Positions 8,910-17,548 of a DNA stretch of 64,000 nucleotides are shown piece after piece. The stretch comes from Bacillus_BD sp963787345. Its GTDB lineage: Bacteria > Bacillota > Bacilli > Bacillales > Cytobacillaceae. The notes beneath the pieces are model-generated. The model saw only the letters and a list, made by a program, of their open reading frames with translations. It was not told the origin of the DNA and made no database searches. Position numbers and translations under genes: made by a program. The DNA lies in NCBI GenBank assembly GCA_963787345.1, contig CAWBCW010000011.1, positions 310,001-374,000 on the forward strand. The letters are read 5' to 3'. Position 1 is the first letter of the stretch. Every line of letters begins with the position of its first letter.

Positions 8910-9146
8910 ATGAATGAGAGACCGACATCAAATGAATATGTAATCATCAAAGCAAAGGAAGACGGTGTTAATGTTATTGGATTGACAAGAGGCTCAGATA
9001 CTAAATTTCACCACTCTGAAAAGTTGGACAAGGGTGAGGTGCTGATCGCTCAATTCACTGAACATACTTCTGCGATTAAGATTCGTGGTTCTGCGTTTGT
9101 TAAAACTGCATTTGGTGACTTAGAGAGTGATGGAAAAACAGACTAA
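8910..9146 (+). CDS. mtrB: trp RNA-binding attenuation protein (TRAP)
   Basis: An 11-subunit ring protein that binds tryptophan and then (G/U)AG-repeat RNA, terminating trp operon transcription or blocking translation. The 78 residues are very close to B. subtilis TRAP, including VNVIGLTRG, TKFHHSEKLDKGE and FTEHTSAIKIRG. The RNA-contact residues known from B. subtilis (Lys37, Lys56, Arg58) are kept here as Lys38, Lys57 and Arg59, so the protein looks functional. The usual local target, the trp operon, is absent from the aro cluster at 13-20 kb. Confidence 0.95.
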   Translation: MNERPTSNEYVIIKAKEDGVNVIGLTRGSDTKFHHSEKLDKGEVLIAQFTEHTSAIKIRGSAFVKTAFGDLESDGKTD

Positions 9147-9188
9147 TACGATGAACGATTGACTGGATAGGAGAAATGATAAAAGCAT

Positions 9189-9223
9189 ACCCCAATATCT
9201 TGTTTTTTATGATATAATGGGGT
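9189..9223 (+). promoter_or_regulatory. Extended -10 promoter inside an inverted repeat before hepS
   Basis: TATAAT at 9213-9218 is preceded by TG at 9210-9211 (extended -10). No good -35 is visible. ACCCCA at 9189-9194 and TGGGGT at 9218-9223 form an imperfect inverted repeat around it, which may instead act as the folE-mtrB terminator. Confidence 0.45.
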
Positions 9224-9301
9224 CTGCTTGTCCTAAATGAATACATAGACAGAGGTTAAACACTACTTTATTATTAATCGGGGGAATAAGGGTGTGATAT
9301 C

Positions 9302-10114
9302 ATGAGCAATATTGAAATTAGATTAGCACAAATGAAAGAAATCATTGAAAGATATGTTTTACATCCTTATTTACGTAAATATATCATTTCACCTAAAATT
9401 GATGAGGATAAATTACTTATCCTTATTTCAATAGCGGATCAATTAGACTTATCCCCAACGGAAAAGGATTCATATATTATTGCTATTATGTTTATGTATA
9501 TTGCTCTAGACACACATGATTACGTATCCAATACTTTAGATGATGAAAACAGTATGAAAATGAGACAACTGACCATTTTAGCTGGAGATTATTATAGCGG
9601 ATTGTACTATAAATTTCTAGCAAAGGTAGAAAATATTGGAATGATCAAAAGGTTATCAGAAGGTGTTAAGAGAATCAATGAGCATAAGGTAACCATTTAC
9701 AGTAAAAATCAAAATGATGTAAATGAGGTTATGCATAGTGTTAAAGTGATTGAATTCTCCTTAATTAAAGAGTTTTCTGACTATTTTAACGTTACAAATT
9801 TGAATGACAGTATAGAGAGTTTTTTGTTATTGAATCGGTTGGTTGAGGAAAAAGAGCAATATGAAAAAACAGGAAGTTCTGTCGTGCTGCATGCTATGGA
9901 TCGCTCAACATTTTCTAGTAGTCAAAATGTGAAGAACCATCTTTTGAGACAGAATTTATTAGAACAATGTGAGGAATTTATTGAACAAGCTAGAGTGAAA
10001 ATGGTTACGGAATTAAATCGAGTTTCTCCATTGAATGCTTACTTAAAGCAACGTTTTATTGACATAACAACACAACACGATCCAGTGAAAAAAACATTAG
10101 TGGAGGAAGGGTAA
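9302..10114 (+). CDS. hepS: Heptaprenyl diphosphate synthase component 1
   Basis: Non-catalytic partner of HepT; the heterodimer makes the C35 side chain of menaquinone-7. The 270 residues lack the aspartate-rich motifs of prenyl synthases, as expected for this subunit. Identification rests on position (hepS-menG-hepT, the gerC order) and on the family-like text YVLHPYLRKYIISPKIDEDKL. The ATG follows GGGGGAATAAGGGTG. Slightly longer than B. subtilis HepS. menG starts four bases after its stop. Confidence 0.88.
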   Translation: MSNIEIRLAQMKEIIERYVLHPYLRKYIISPKIDEDKLLILISIADQLDLSPTEKDSYIIAIMFMYIALDTHDYVSNTLDDENSMKMRQLTILAGDYYSGLYYKFLAKVENIGMIKRLSEGVKRINEHKVTIYSKNQNDVNEVMHSVKVIEFSLIKEFSDYFNVTNLNDSIESFLLLNRLVEEKEQYEKTGSSVVLHAMDRSTFSSSQNVKNHLLRQNLLEQCEEFIEQARVKMVTELNRVSPLNAYLKQRFIDITTQHDPVKKTLVEEG

Positions 10115-10118
10115 AAGC

Positions 10119-10823
10119 ATGAGGGAACAGACAAAAGAAGAAAAAGTCCACCGTGTTTTCGAAAATATTTATGAACAGTATGATAAAATGAATTCTGTTA
10201 TCAGCTTCAAACAGCATGTAAGATGGCGGGCTGATATTATGAAGCGCATGAATATTAGAACCGGATCAAAAGCACTTGATTTATGTTGTGGCACAGGTGA
10301 TTGGACACTTGCCTTAGCGGAAGCGGCAGGACCCAATGGAGAAGTAACAGGTTTAGATTTTAGTAAAAATATGCTTAAAATCGGCGAAGAAAAATTAAAG
10401 AACTATCATAATGTGACCCTTATTCATGGGAATGCTATGGATCTCCCTTTTCCTGACGCTTCTTTTGATTACGTGACAATCGGTTTTGGATTACGAAATG
10501 TTCCGGATCTAGAGCAAGTACTACGAGAAATGCATCGGGTCGTAAAACCAGGCGGGATGGTTGTTTCATTAGATACTTCTCATCCGACTATTTTTGGATT
10601 TAAGCAATTATATTATTTATATTTTCAGTTTATTATGCCGGTTTTTGGGAAGTTATTTGCGAAAAGCTATCAAGAATATGCTTGGTTAAATGAATCAACC
10701 CGTCATTTTCCGGGAATGAAAAAATTAGCAAAGATGTTCGAACAAGCTGGTTTTATCAAGGTAACGTACAAACCTTATACGGGTGGCGTTGCAGCAGCAC
10801 ATTTTGGGTATAAACATAAATAA
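10119..10823 (+). CDS. menG: Demethylmenaquinone methyltransferase
   Basis: SAM-dependent C-methylation of 2-heptaprenyl-1,4-naphthoquinone, the last step to menaquinone-7. The SAM-binding motif LDLCCGTGDWT is near residues 52-62. The UbiE signatures VTGLDFSKNM and GFGLRNVPD are present, as is the C-terminal GGVAAAHFGYK. Length is 234 residues. It lies between the two heptaprenyl synthase subunits, so ring methylation and side-chain synthesis share one transcript. Confidence 0.96.
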   Translation: MREQTKEEKVHRVFENIYEQYDKMNSVISFKQHVRWRADIMKRMNIRTGSKALDLCCGTGDWTLALAEAAGPNGEVTGLDFSKNMLKIGEEKLKNYHNVTLIHGNAMDLPFPDASFDYVTIGFGLRNVPDLEQVLREMHRVVKPGGMVVSLDTSHPTIFGFKQLYYLYFQFIMPVFGKLFAKSYQEYAWLNESTRHFPGMKKLAKMFEQAGFIKVTYKPYTGGVAAAHFGYKHK

Positions 10824-10878
10824 ATGGACGTTTTGTTTGCAGATAGCAAGCAGGGGTTATAGCAAGGTGGATACGGAT

Positions 10879-11841
10879 ATGAAATTTAAAATGATGTATT
10901 CATTTTTAAATTCAGATATAGATATAGTAGAGAAAGCACTAGAAGAGGCGGTATATGCTGATTCGTCATTGCTAAGGGAAGCATCTCTTCATTTACTGCA
11001 AGCAGGGGGGAAGCGGATTCGCCCTCTATTTGTGTTATTGTCAGCTAAGTTTGGGGAGTATGACATTCATAAAATCAAAAAAGTAGCCGTTTCTTTAGAG
11101 TTGATTCATGCTGCTTCACTTATTCATGATGATGTGATTGACGATGCGGCAATAAGGAGAGGGAAGCCAACCGTAAAAGCGAAATGGGATAATCGTATCG
11201 CTACCTATACAGGTGATTATATCTTTGCCCGCGCCTTAGAATTAATGGCTGAAATTGAAAATCCGAAGGCACATTCGATCTTATCAGATACAATGGTTGA
11301 ACTCGTTGTTGGTGAATTGGAGCAAATGAAAGATAAGTATCGCTTTAATCAAAATTTAAGAGATTATTTACGAAGAATAAAGAGAAAAACAGCTTTGTTA
11401 ATTGAATCAAGCTGTCAACTAGGGGCAATTGCAGCAAATGTAGATGATAAGGTTGCGTGGCAACTGGCAAAGTATGGCTATTATGTTGGGATGTCCTATC
11501 AAATTATTGATGATATTCTTGATTTTACGGGAACTGAAAAAGAATTAGGAAAACCATCTGGTGGCGACTTGCTGCAAGGGAACATTACACTCCCGGTTCT
11601 AATTGCTATGAAGGATGAAGCGGTTGCATTGGAAATATGTAAAGTTCATGAAAAAATGTCAAAAGAAGACATGAGAAAAATTATTGATTTGATCATTGAT
11701 TCAGGTGCAATTGAAAGCGCTAGAAGAATTAGTGATCGTTATTTGGATAAAGCGCTTCATTTGGTTGAACAGCTTCCTAATCAACAGTCCAAAACTGCAC
11801 TAAGAAATATCGCAAAATATATTGGAAAACGAAAATTTTAA
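10879..11841 (+). CDS. hepT: Heptaprenyl diphosphate synthase component 2
   Basis: Catalytic trans-prenyltransferase that elongates farnesyl diphosphate with isopentenyl diphosphate. Both aspartate-rich motifs are present: the first as HDDVIDDA, the second as IIDDILDF. GGKRIRP and KTALLI motifs are also seen. The ATG at 10879 follows AAGGTGG and gives 320 residues. Longer in-frame starts run back into menG. The C-terminus IAKYIGKRKF is typical. Confidence 0.94.
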   Translation: MKFKMMYSFLNSDIDIVEKALEEAVYADSSLLREASLHLLQAGGKRIRPLFVLLSAKFGEYDIHKIKKVAVSLELIHAASLIHDDVIDDAAIRRGKPTVKAKWDNRIATYTGDYIFARALELMAEIENPKAHSILSDTMVELVVGELEQMKDKYRFNQNLRDYLRRIKRKTALLIESSCQLGAIAANVDDKVAWQLAKYGYYVGMSYQIIDDILDFTGTEKELGKPSGGDLLQGNITLPVLIAMKDEAVALEICKVHEKMSKEDMRKIIDLIIDSGAIESARRISDRYLDKALHLVEQLPNQQSKTALRNIAKYIGKRKF

Positions 11842-11891
11842 CTTCCTTCAAAAATTCTCTTGCCTCTATAAGTGTGAGAATTTAATTAAAG

Positions 11892-11920
11892 TTGTAAAAA
11901 TTCTTAATAAATGTTATTAT
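11892..11920 (+). promoter_or_regulatory. SigA-type promoter of ndk
   Basis: TTGTAA at 11892-11897, a 17-base spacer and TATTAT at 11915-11920, with TG just upstream of the -10. Confidence 0.55.
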
Positions 11921-11990
11921 TTCCATGGATTCCCTTTTGTTAAAGTGGAGGGAGTTTACTATACATACTGTAATAGGGGCTGAAGTAGTT

Positions 11991-12437
11991 ATGGAAAAAA
12001 CTTTTTTAATGGTTAAGCCAGATGGTGTACAACGTAATTTAATCGGTGAAATCGTTTCACGTTTAGAGAAAAAAGGCTTTCGCCTTGTTGGCGGAAAATT
12101 AATGAATATCTCTAATGAGCTGGCTGAAGAGCATTACGGGGAACATAAAGAGCGTCCTTTCTTTGGTGAATTGGTTGATTTTATCACATCAGGTCCAGTA
12201 TTTGCCATGGTTTGGGAAGGAGAAAATGTGATTGCAACAGCTCGTCAAATGATGGGAGCTACAAACCCAAAAGACGCTGCACCTGGAACAATCCGTGGTG
12301 ACTTTGGCGTAACGGTTGGTAAAAATATCATTCATGGTTCTGATTCTCCTGAAAGTGCGGTACGTGAAATCGGTTTATTCTTTAAAGAAGAAGAACAAGT
12401 ACAATATGAAAAATTAATGAACCAATGGATTTATTAA
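11991..12437 (+). CDS. ndk: Nucleoside diphosphate kinase
   Basis: Transfers phosphate between nucleoside tri- and diphosphates through a phospho-histidine. The catalytic histidine is in NIIHGSDSPESA. The start MEKTFLMVKPDGVQRN is typical, and 148 residues is the family length. The ATG at 11991 is chosen over an upstream in-frame ATG at 11925, which would add 22 residues outside the family fold and lie too near the promoter. AGGGGC lies about a dozen bases upstream. Confidence 0.96.
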   Translation: MEKTFLMVKPDGVQRNLIGEIVSRLEKKGFRLVGGKLMNISNELAEEHYGEHKERPFFGELVDFITSGPVFAMVWEGENVIATARQMMGATNPKDAAPGTIRGDFGVTVGKNIIHGSDSPESAVREIGLFFKEEEQVQYEKLMNQWIY

Positions 12438-12449
12438 TTAATTAATATA

Positions 12450-12485
12450 AAAACGGCACTTGAACTTTTCAAGTGCCGTTTTTAT
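12450..12485 (+). terminator. Intrinsic terminator after ndk
   Basis: AAAACGGCACTTGA and its complement flank a short loop, followed by TTTTTAT. This is a strong hairpin with almost perfect pairing. Confidence 0.9.
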
Positions 12486-12568
12486 ATTGAAGTACTCTTC
12501 GCCAAATATATGGAAATTAGGAACCCTTTTGTACTATACTATTGTTATCCTAGTAAAGGAGTATATGC

Positions 12569-13351
12569 ATGTCTACTGATTATGAACAATTCATTCTGAA
12601 AATGAAATCGAAAACTGGGATCGATCTTGGGCTTTATAAAGAGGCACAAATGAAAAGAAGATTAACCTCTTTGTATGAAAAAAAAGGGTACACCTCATTC
12701 CAAACCTATTATCAGGCAATTGATAGAGACTCAGAACTATTATATGAGTTTTTGGATCGAATGACGATAAATGTTTCCGAATTTTATCGAAATTATAAAC
12801 GTTGGGAGGTTTTAGAAAAAAAGATCTTGCCGAACATGCTAAAACGAGTCAGTACCCCAAAAATATGGAGTGCGGCTTGTTCGACTGGTGAGGAACCATA
12901 CACAATGGCAATGATCTTATCGAAGTTTTTTCCATTATCCAAAATTAAGATTCTGGCTACGGATATTGATGAAAAAGCAATTGCTCGGGCGAAATTAGGA
13001 ATTTATCCTGAACGTTCTCTTAACGAAGTCCCTGAGGATATGAAAAGAAAGTACTTTATTCGTGAAGGAAGCGGGTACGTTCTTTCAGAGGATATTAAGC
13101 GGACGGTCAGTTTTAAGAAACATAATTTATTAGCGGATTCATATGGTTCTTTTTTTGATTTAATTATTTGTCGAAATGTACTTATTTATTTTACAGAAGA
13201 AGCGAAAGATATTATATACCATCGATTTTCGAAGGCTCTAAAGTCAGAAGGAATTCTTTTTGTCGGAAGCACCGAACAAATTTTTAACGTGAACAGATAC
13301 GGGTTGGAAGTAGAAGATACATTTTTTTATAAAAAGATGAAGGAACAATAA
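12569..13351 (+). CDS. cheR: Chemotaxis protein-glutamate methyltransferase CheR
   Basis: Methylates glutamates of chemoreceptors with SAM, the adaptation arm of chemotaxis. An N-terminal helical CheR domain holds RMTINVSEFYRN. The SAM site AACSTGEEPYTMAM is near residues 110-123. LLATD-type (ILATDIDEKA) and CRNVLIYF motifs follow. Length is 260 residues. The ATG follows AAAGGAGTATATGC. This isolated che gene between ndk and the aro operon is the usual Bacillus position. Confidence 0.95.
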   Translation: MSTDYEQFILKMKSKTGIDLGLYKEAQMKRRLTSLYEKKGYTSFQTYYQAIDRDSELLYEFLDRMTINVSEFYRNYKRWEVLEKKILPNMLKRVSTPKIWSAACSTGEEPYTMAMILSKFFPLSKIKILATDIDEKAIARAKLGIYPERSLNEVPEDMKRKYFIREGSGYVLSEDIKRTVSFKKHNLLADSYGSFFDLIICRNVLIYFTEEAKDIIYHRFSKALKSEGILFVGSTEQIFNVNRYGLEVEDTFFYKKMKEQ

Positions 13352-13462
13352 ATACTTTTCTGAAAAAATATAAGGATTATTTTTAAAAACTTACTATTCT
13401 AATTTTGTTTGATATGTTATATTGATACATAATCCTTTAATGATGTGAAGGGGGAAAGAAAG

Positions 13463-14632
13463 ATGAGATATTTAACAGCGGGAGAATCACATGGTCCAAA
13501 ATTAACAACGATAATAGAGGGGTTGCCTGCGGGAATGCCTTTATTACAAGAAGATATAAATGAGCAATTAGCGAGAAGACAAAAAGGATATGGCCGAGGC
13601 CGAAGAATGCAAATTGAAAAGGATACAGTTGAAATCACAAGTGGGGTTAGACATGGGTTAACATTAGGCTCGCCTGTGGCGCTTGTTGTTGAAAACAATG
13701 ATTGGAAACATTGGGTAAAAATAATGGGATCAGAGCCTTTTGAAGGCAATGAAGAAGATATTAAGCGACAAGTAACAAGGCCGAGACCAGGTCATGCAGA
13801 TTTAATTGGTGCATTAAAGTATGGTCACCAAGATATGAGAAATGTGTTAGAGAGATCTTCCGCAAGAGAAACGACGATTCGTGTTGCGGCAGGCTCAGTG
13901 GCGAAAAAACTATTATCATTGCTTGGAATCGAAGTTGCATCCCATGTCGTAGAAATTGGCGGGGTAAAGGCAAAACCAACAAGCTATGAGTCCATTCAAG
14001 GATTAAGAGATATTACAGAGGAATCACCTGTTCGTTGTCTTGACGCAGAAGCAGGGGAAAAGATGATGAGAGCGATCGATGCAGCAAAAGAGAATGGCGA
14101 TTCAATCGGTGGGATCGTAGAAGTGATTGTAGAGGGAATGCCTGCGGGTGTCGGTAGCTATGTTCATTTTGATCGCAAATTGGATTCAAAGTTAGCGGCT
14201 GCAATTTGCAGTATTAATGCTTTTAAAGGGGTAGAATTTGGGATTGGCTTTGAAGCAGCGCATATTCCTGGAAGCCAGGTCCATGATGAAATTGTGTGGT
14301 CTGAAGAACAAGGGTTTTCTCGTAAAACTAACCGTTTGGGTGGATTAGAAGGCGGAATGACGAATGGAATGCCACTGATTATTAGAGGAGTCATGAAACC
14401 AATTCCTACGTTATATAAGCCTCTGCAAAGTGTCGATATTGAAACAAAAGAGGTATTTTCTGCTAGTGTTGAACGTTCTGACAGTTGTGCTGTACCAGCT
14501 GCTGCAGTCGTTGCTGAAAATGTTGTAGCATGGGAGCTGGCAACTGCAATTATCGATCAATTCTATGCTGATCGATTCGAAACTCTAAAAGAAGTGATTG
14601 ATGAACAGCGTAAATATGCGAGGGAATTTTAA
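13463..14632 (+). CDS. aroC: Chorismate synthase
   Basis: FMNH2-dependent conversion of 5-enolpyruvylshikimate 3-phosphate to chorismate. Family signatures are GESHGPKL at the N-terminus, RPGHADLIGALKYGH, ERSSARETT and GMTNGMPLIIRGVMKPI. The ATG at 13463 lies behind GGGGGAAAGAA; an in-frame GTG at 13445 would overlap that site. Length is 389 residues. It opens the aromatic supraoperon (called aroF in B. subtilis) and overlaps aroB by one base. Confidence 0.97.
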   Translation: MRYLTAGESHGPKLTTIIEGLPAGMPLLQEDINEQLARRQKGYGRGRRMQIEKDTVEITSGVRHGLTLGSPVALVVENNDWKHWVKIMGSEPFEGNEEDIKRQVTRPRPGHADLIGALKYGHQDMRNVLERSSARETTIRVAAGSVAKKLLSLLGIEVASHVVEIGGVKAKPTSYESIQGLRDITEESPVRCLDAEAGEKMMRAIDAAKENGDSIGGIVEVIVEGMPAGVGSYVHFDRKLDSKLAAAICSINAFKGVEFGIGFEAAHIPGSQVHDEIVWSEEQGFSRKTNRLGGLEGGMTNGMPLIIRGVMKPIPTLYKPLQSVDIETKEVFSASVERSDSCAVPAAAVVAENVVAWELATAIIDQFYADRFETLKEVIDEQRKYAREF

Positions 14633-15708
14633 TGATTGAACATGTAGTCAAAACACCACTAAAAACATATCCAGTATATGTTGGACCGGGTGTAATGAAC
14701 GAACTTCCCCGTTTTATAAAGGAACAGTTACCGACGATTACGAAAATCATGGTTATTACAGATGAAAAAGTAGGCGAACTATATTTATCTCAAATTGTTC
14801 AATTATTAACGGATTTTCATGTCGAAACGGTAGAAGTTCCAAGCGGAGAGCATGCAAAAACATTTGACGTTTATTATGAGTGTCAGACTGCTGCTTTAGA
14901 TGCGGGGCTTGATCGCCGATCATTAATTCTAGCTCTTGGCGGCGGAGCTGTCGGAGATTTAGCTGGTTTTGTTGCGGCTACATTTATGCGCGGGATTCCT
15001 TTTATCCAGTTGCCGACAACCATCTTGGCTCACGATAGTGCGGTCGGTGGTAAGGTGGCAATCAACCATCCAAAAGGAAAGAATATGATAGGGGCCTTTT
15101 ATCAGCCAGAAGCTGTCATTTATGATACTGATTTTTTAAGCAGTTTGCCGCAACATGAGAAACGTTCTGGCTTTGCTGAAGTGATTAAACATGGACTGAT
15201 TCAAGATTTATCTTTTTATCAATGGTTAAAAGATCATATTCTTACTTTAGAACATCTGTCAGAAGAGAATCTTGTCACCTTTTTAGCAAAAGGCATTGAA
15301 ATTAAAAGTGCGATTGTCGCCGAAGATGAGAAAGAAACAGGGGTCAGAGCTTATTTGAATTTTGGTCACACACTTGCTCATGCGATTGAGGCTGAATTAG
15401 GCTATGGAAAAATCACCCATGGCGAGGCTGTTATGATCGGGATGAAGTTCGCAATCCAATTAAGTCAAAAAATTGCCGGACTTCGTATGGATACGGAAAC
15501 TTTCCAATCTTGGCTGCAAACACTAGGCTATGAAACAAACCTGCCGGCAGGAATTACGATAGATGCTTTCATTCAAAGAATGAAAAGTGATAAAAAATCA
15601 ATTGATGGACAAATCCGATTTGTCCTCTTGAACGAAATTGGAACACCGCAAATCTATGAATTATCAGAAGAAGTCATTAGAGAAGAGCTAAAAAAATTTA
15701 GCCTCTAG
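14632..15708 (+). CDS. aroB: 3-dehydroquinate synthase
   Basis: Second step of the shikimate pathway: DAHP to 3-dehydroquinate, NAD- and metal-dependent. The NAD-binding run ALGGGAVGDLAGFVAATFMRG is seen in part as GGGAVGDLAGF, followed by PTTILAHDSAVGGK. Metal ligands include the His of NFGHTLAHAIE. Length is 358 residues. The ATG overlaps the aroC stop (TAATG), giving tight coupling. A palindromic repeat separates it from aroH. Confidence 0.97.
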   Translation: MIEHVVKTPLKTYPVYVGPGVMNELPRFIKEQLPTITKIMVITDEKVGELYLSQIVQLLTDFHVETVEVPSGEHAKTFDVYYECQTAALDAGLDRRSLILALGGGAVGDLAGFVAATFMRGIPFIQLPTTILAHDSAVGGKVAINHPKGKNMIGAFYQPEAVIYDTDFLSSLPQHEKRSGFAEVIKHGLIQDLSFYQWLKDHILTLEHLSEENLVTFLAKGIEIKSAIVAEDEKETGVRAYLNFGHTLAHAIEAELGYGKITHGEAVMIGMKFAIQLSQKIAGLRMDTETFQSWLQTLGYETNLPAGITIDAFIQRMKSDKKSIDGQIRFVLLNEIGTPQIYELSEEVIREELKKFSL

Positions 15709-15715
15709 TTAGGGC

Positions 15716-15977
15716 TAAGGCGCTTGCGCTTTTCTTATTGTAATAAAATGTGGAACTTTGATAACTATCTAGCGCAAGCAGCCAGTCCCCTCGATGTCAT
15801 AAGCCGATCCGTCAAGAAGGTAAAACCGGCCTTCATGCCGGCACGTCTTGTACTTGGTCTAACTAGAAAAAGGTTAGGCATAAAGGGAACTACTCCTCTG
15901 TCTTCGCCTAAAGGCCTGCCAGCTGGAGAGTTTTCTTTATAGGGAACTGACCAAGGTGCTTGCGCTTTTTTAATAGG
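15716..15977 (+). repeat. Palindromic non-coding repeat element between aroB and aroH
   Basis: The 280-base gap inside the aro operon holds a structured element. AGGCGCTTGCGCTTTT at 15719-15734 is repeated with one change as AGGTGCTTGCGCTTTT at 15954-15969. The inverse AGCGCAAGC at 15769-15777 pairs with GCTTGCGCT. Between them are small hairpins such as CCGGC/GCCGG and CTAAC/GTTAG. Its base composition is richer in GC than the flanks and it has no credible gene. It resembles dispersed repeats I recall from Bacillaceae intergenic regions ending in GCTTGCGCTTTT, but copy number cannot be tested here. Confidence 0.65.
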
Positions 15978-15988
15978 GAGGGAATTTT

Positions 15989-16372
15989 TTGCAGTTTCGA
16001 GGAGTACGTGGTGCGATTACAGTTATAGAAGATACAGAGGCGGAAGTTTTACAAGCAACGGATCGATTATTGCGAAACATGATTGAAGCCAATGGCATTG
16101 AGCCTGAGCAAGTTGGTTCTGTATTTATTTCCGTAACGGATGATATTACAAATGCTTTTCCAGCTAGGGCAATGCGTGCCATTGATGGATGGAGCTATGT
16201 GCCTGTGATGTGTATGAAGGAAATGTCTGTTCCAAACGCATTGCAAAAATGCATCCGAGTCATGATGCATTTGAATACAAATAAAGGTCAGCGTGAAATC
16301 AATCATATTTATTTAGAAAAGGCTGTTTCGCTGCGACCAGATTTAGTACAGCATAATAATAAACAAGAATAA
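15989..16372 (+). CDS. aroH: Chorismate mutase (AroH type)
   Basis: Monofunctional trimeric chorismate mutase that makes prephenate for Phe and Tyr. The 127 residues match the length of B. subtilis AroH. Active-site segments RGVRGA (N-terminus), GWSYVPVMCMKEM and LQKCIRVMMH are present. The TTG start at 15989 follows GGGAGGG. hisC begins 16 bases after the stop, so the six trp genes usual at this junction in B. subtilis are missing. Confidence 0.95.
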   Translation: MQFRGVRGAITVIEDTEAEVLQATDRLLRNMIEANGIEPEQVGSVFISVTDDITNAFPARAMRAIDGWSYVPVMCMKEMSVPNALQKCIRVMMHLNTNKGQREINHIYLEKAVSLRPDLVQHNNKQE

Positions 16373-16388
16373 CTTGGGGTGAATTGTC

Positions 16389-17492
16389 GTGCAGTGGAAA
16401 GAACAATTATTAACATTAAAGCCATATCAACCAGGAAGGCCTATTGAATCGGTAAAGCGCGAATATGGTCTTGAGCATATTGTGAAGCTCGCTTCCAATG
16501 AGAATCCATTTGGTCCATCACCTAAGGCAACAGCCGCTTTAAAAGAGGCTGTTACCAATTTTGCGATTTATCCGGATGGATATGCGACAAGACTGCGTGA
16601 GGTCATGACTGACTTTTTAAACGTAGAGCAAAATCAATTGATTTTTGGAAATGGTGCAGATAATTTAATTCAAATGGTGTCTCGTTCATTTTTATTGCCA
16701 GGGAAAAATACGGTAATGGCAAACCCTAGTTTTTCACAATATAAGCAGAATGCCATTGTAGATGGTGCAGAAATAAGAGAAATTCCATTAATCGATGGAG
16801 AACATGATTTAGAGTCAATGCTTGCTGCTATCGATGAAGACACGGCTGTTGTTTGGGTGTGCAGTCCGAATAACCCTACAGGAATTCATATTCCAAAAGA
16901 TCAGCTGATTTCGTTTCTAGATCGTGTACCTAAACAAACATTAGTGGTTATTGATGATGCGTATCATGATTATGTTGTTGCGGATGATTTCTATGATGGG
17001 ACGGATTTTGCTAAAGCCTATAACAATGTCATTGTTATAAGAACTTTTTCAAAAGTCTACGGTCTTGCAAGTTTAAGAATTGGGTATGGCGTTGCTCATG
17101 AAGATATTATTCGTGCATTGGAGCCTGTTAGAGAACCATTTAACGTCAATACCTTTGGGCAAATTGCAGCTATTGCGGCAATTCAGGACGGGGAATATGT
17201 CGAGGAATGTAGAAAGAAAAACCGTGATGGAATGGCTCAGTTCGAACAGTTTTGTCAGGAAAAGCAATTAAGATATTATCCATCACAGGCTAATTTCATT
17301 TTGATTGATTTTGGTACAAGTGGGGATGAAGTGTTCCAGTATTTAATGGAAAGAGGATTTATTACTCGTTCTGGTAATGCATTAGGGTTTCCAACGGCTG
17401 TAAGGGTTACTGTTGGATCAACGGAAGAGAACGATGGGGTTATTGAAGTCATGAATCAATATCTCCAAGAAAAATCAGCCAAATCCAAATAG
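16389..17492 (+). CDS. hisC: Histidinol-phosphate / aromatic aminotransferase
   Basis: PLP-dependent class I/II aminotransferase. In Bacillus it serves histidine synthesis (histidinol-phosphate) and also transaminates prephenate-derived keto acids. The PLP-lysine segment TFSKVYGLASLRIGY is present, along with SPNNPTG and DDAYHDYV. Length is 367 residues. The GTG start at 16389 follows TTGGGGTGAATTGTC. Placement between aroH and tyrA fits the aromatic role. Confidence 0.95.
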   Translation: MQWKEQLLTLKPYQPGRPIESVKREYGLEHIVKLASNENPFGPSPKATAALKEAVTNFAIYPDGYATRLREVMTDFLNVEQNQLIFGNGADNLIQMVSRSFLLPGKNTVMANPSFSQYKQNAIVDGAEIREIPLIDGEHDLESMLAAIDEDTAVVWVCSPNNPTGIHIPKDQLISFLDRVPKQTLVVIDDAYHDYVVADDFYDGTDFAKAYNNVIVIRTFSKVYGLASLRIGYGVAHEDIIRALEPVREPFNVNTFGQIAAIAAIQDGEYVEECRKKNRDGMAQFEQFCQEKQLRYYPSQANFILIDFGTSGDEVFQYLMERGFITRSGNALGFPTAVRVTVGSTEENDGVIEVMNQYLQEKSAKSK

Positions 17493-17548
17493 AGATGGAT
17501 AGATAATAAGATGTGAGATGAAACAATGCGATAAAGGTGGTGGCCAAA

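Noticed and set aside
15724..15942. 72-codon open frame inside the aroB-aroH gap
   Set aside because: It lies wholly within the palindromic repeat, has no good ribosome site and no protein-like composition.
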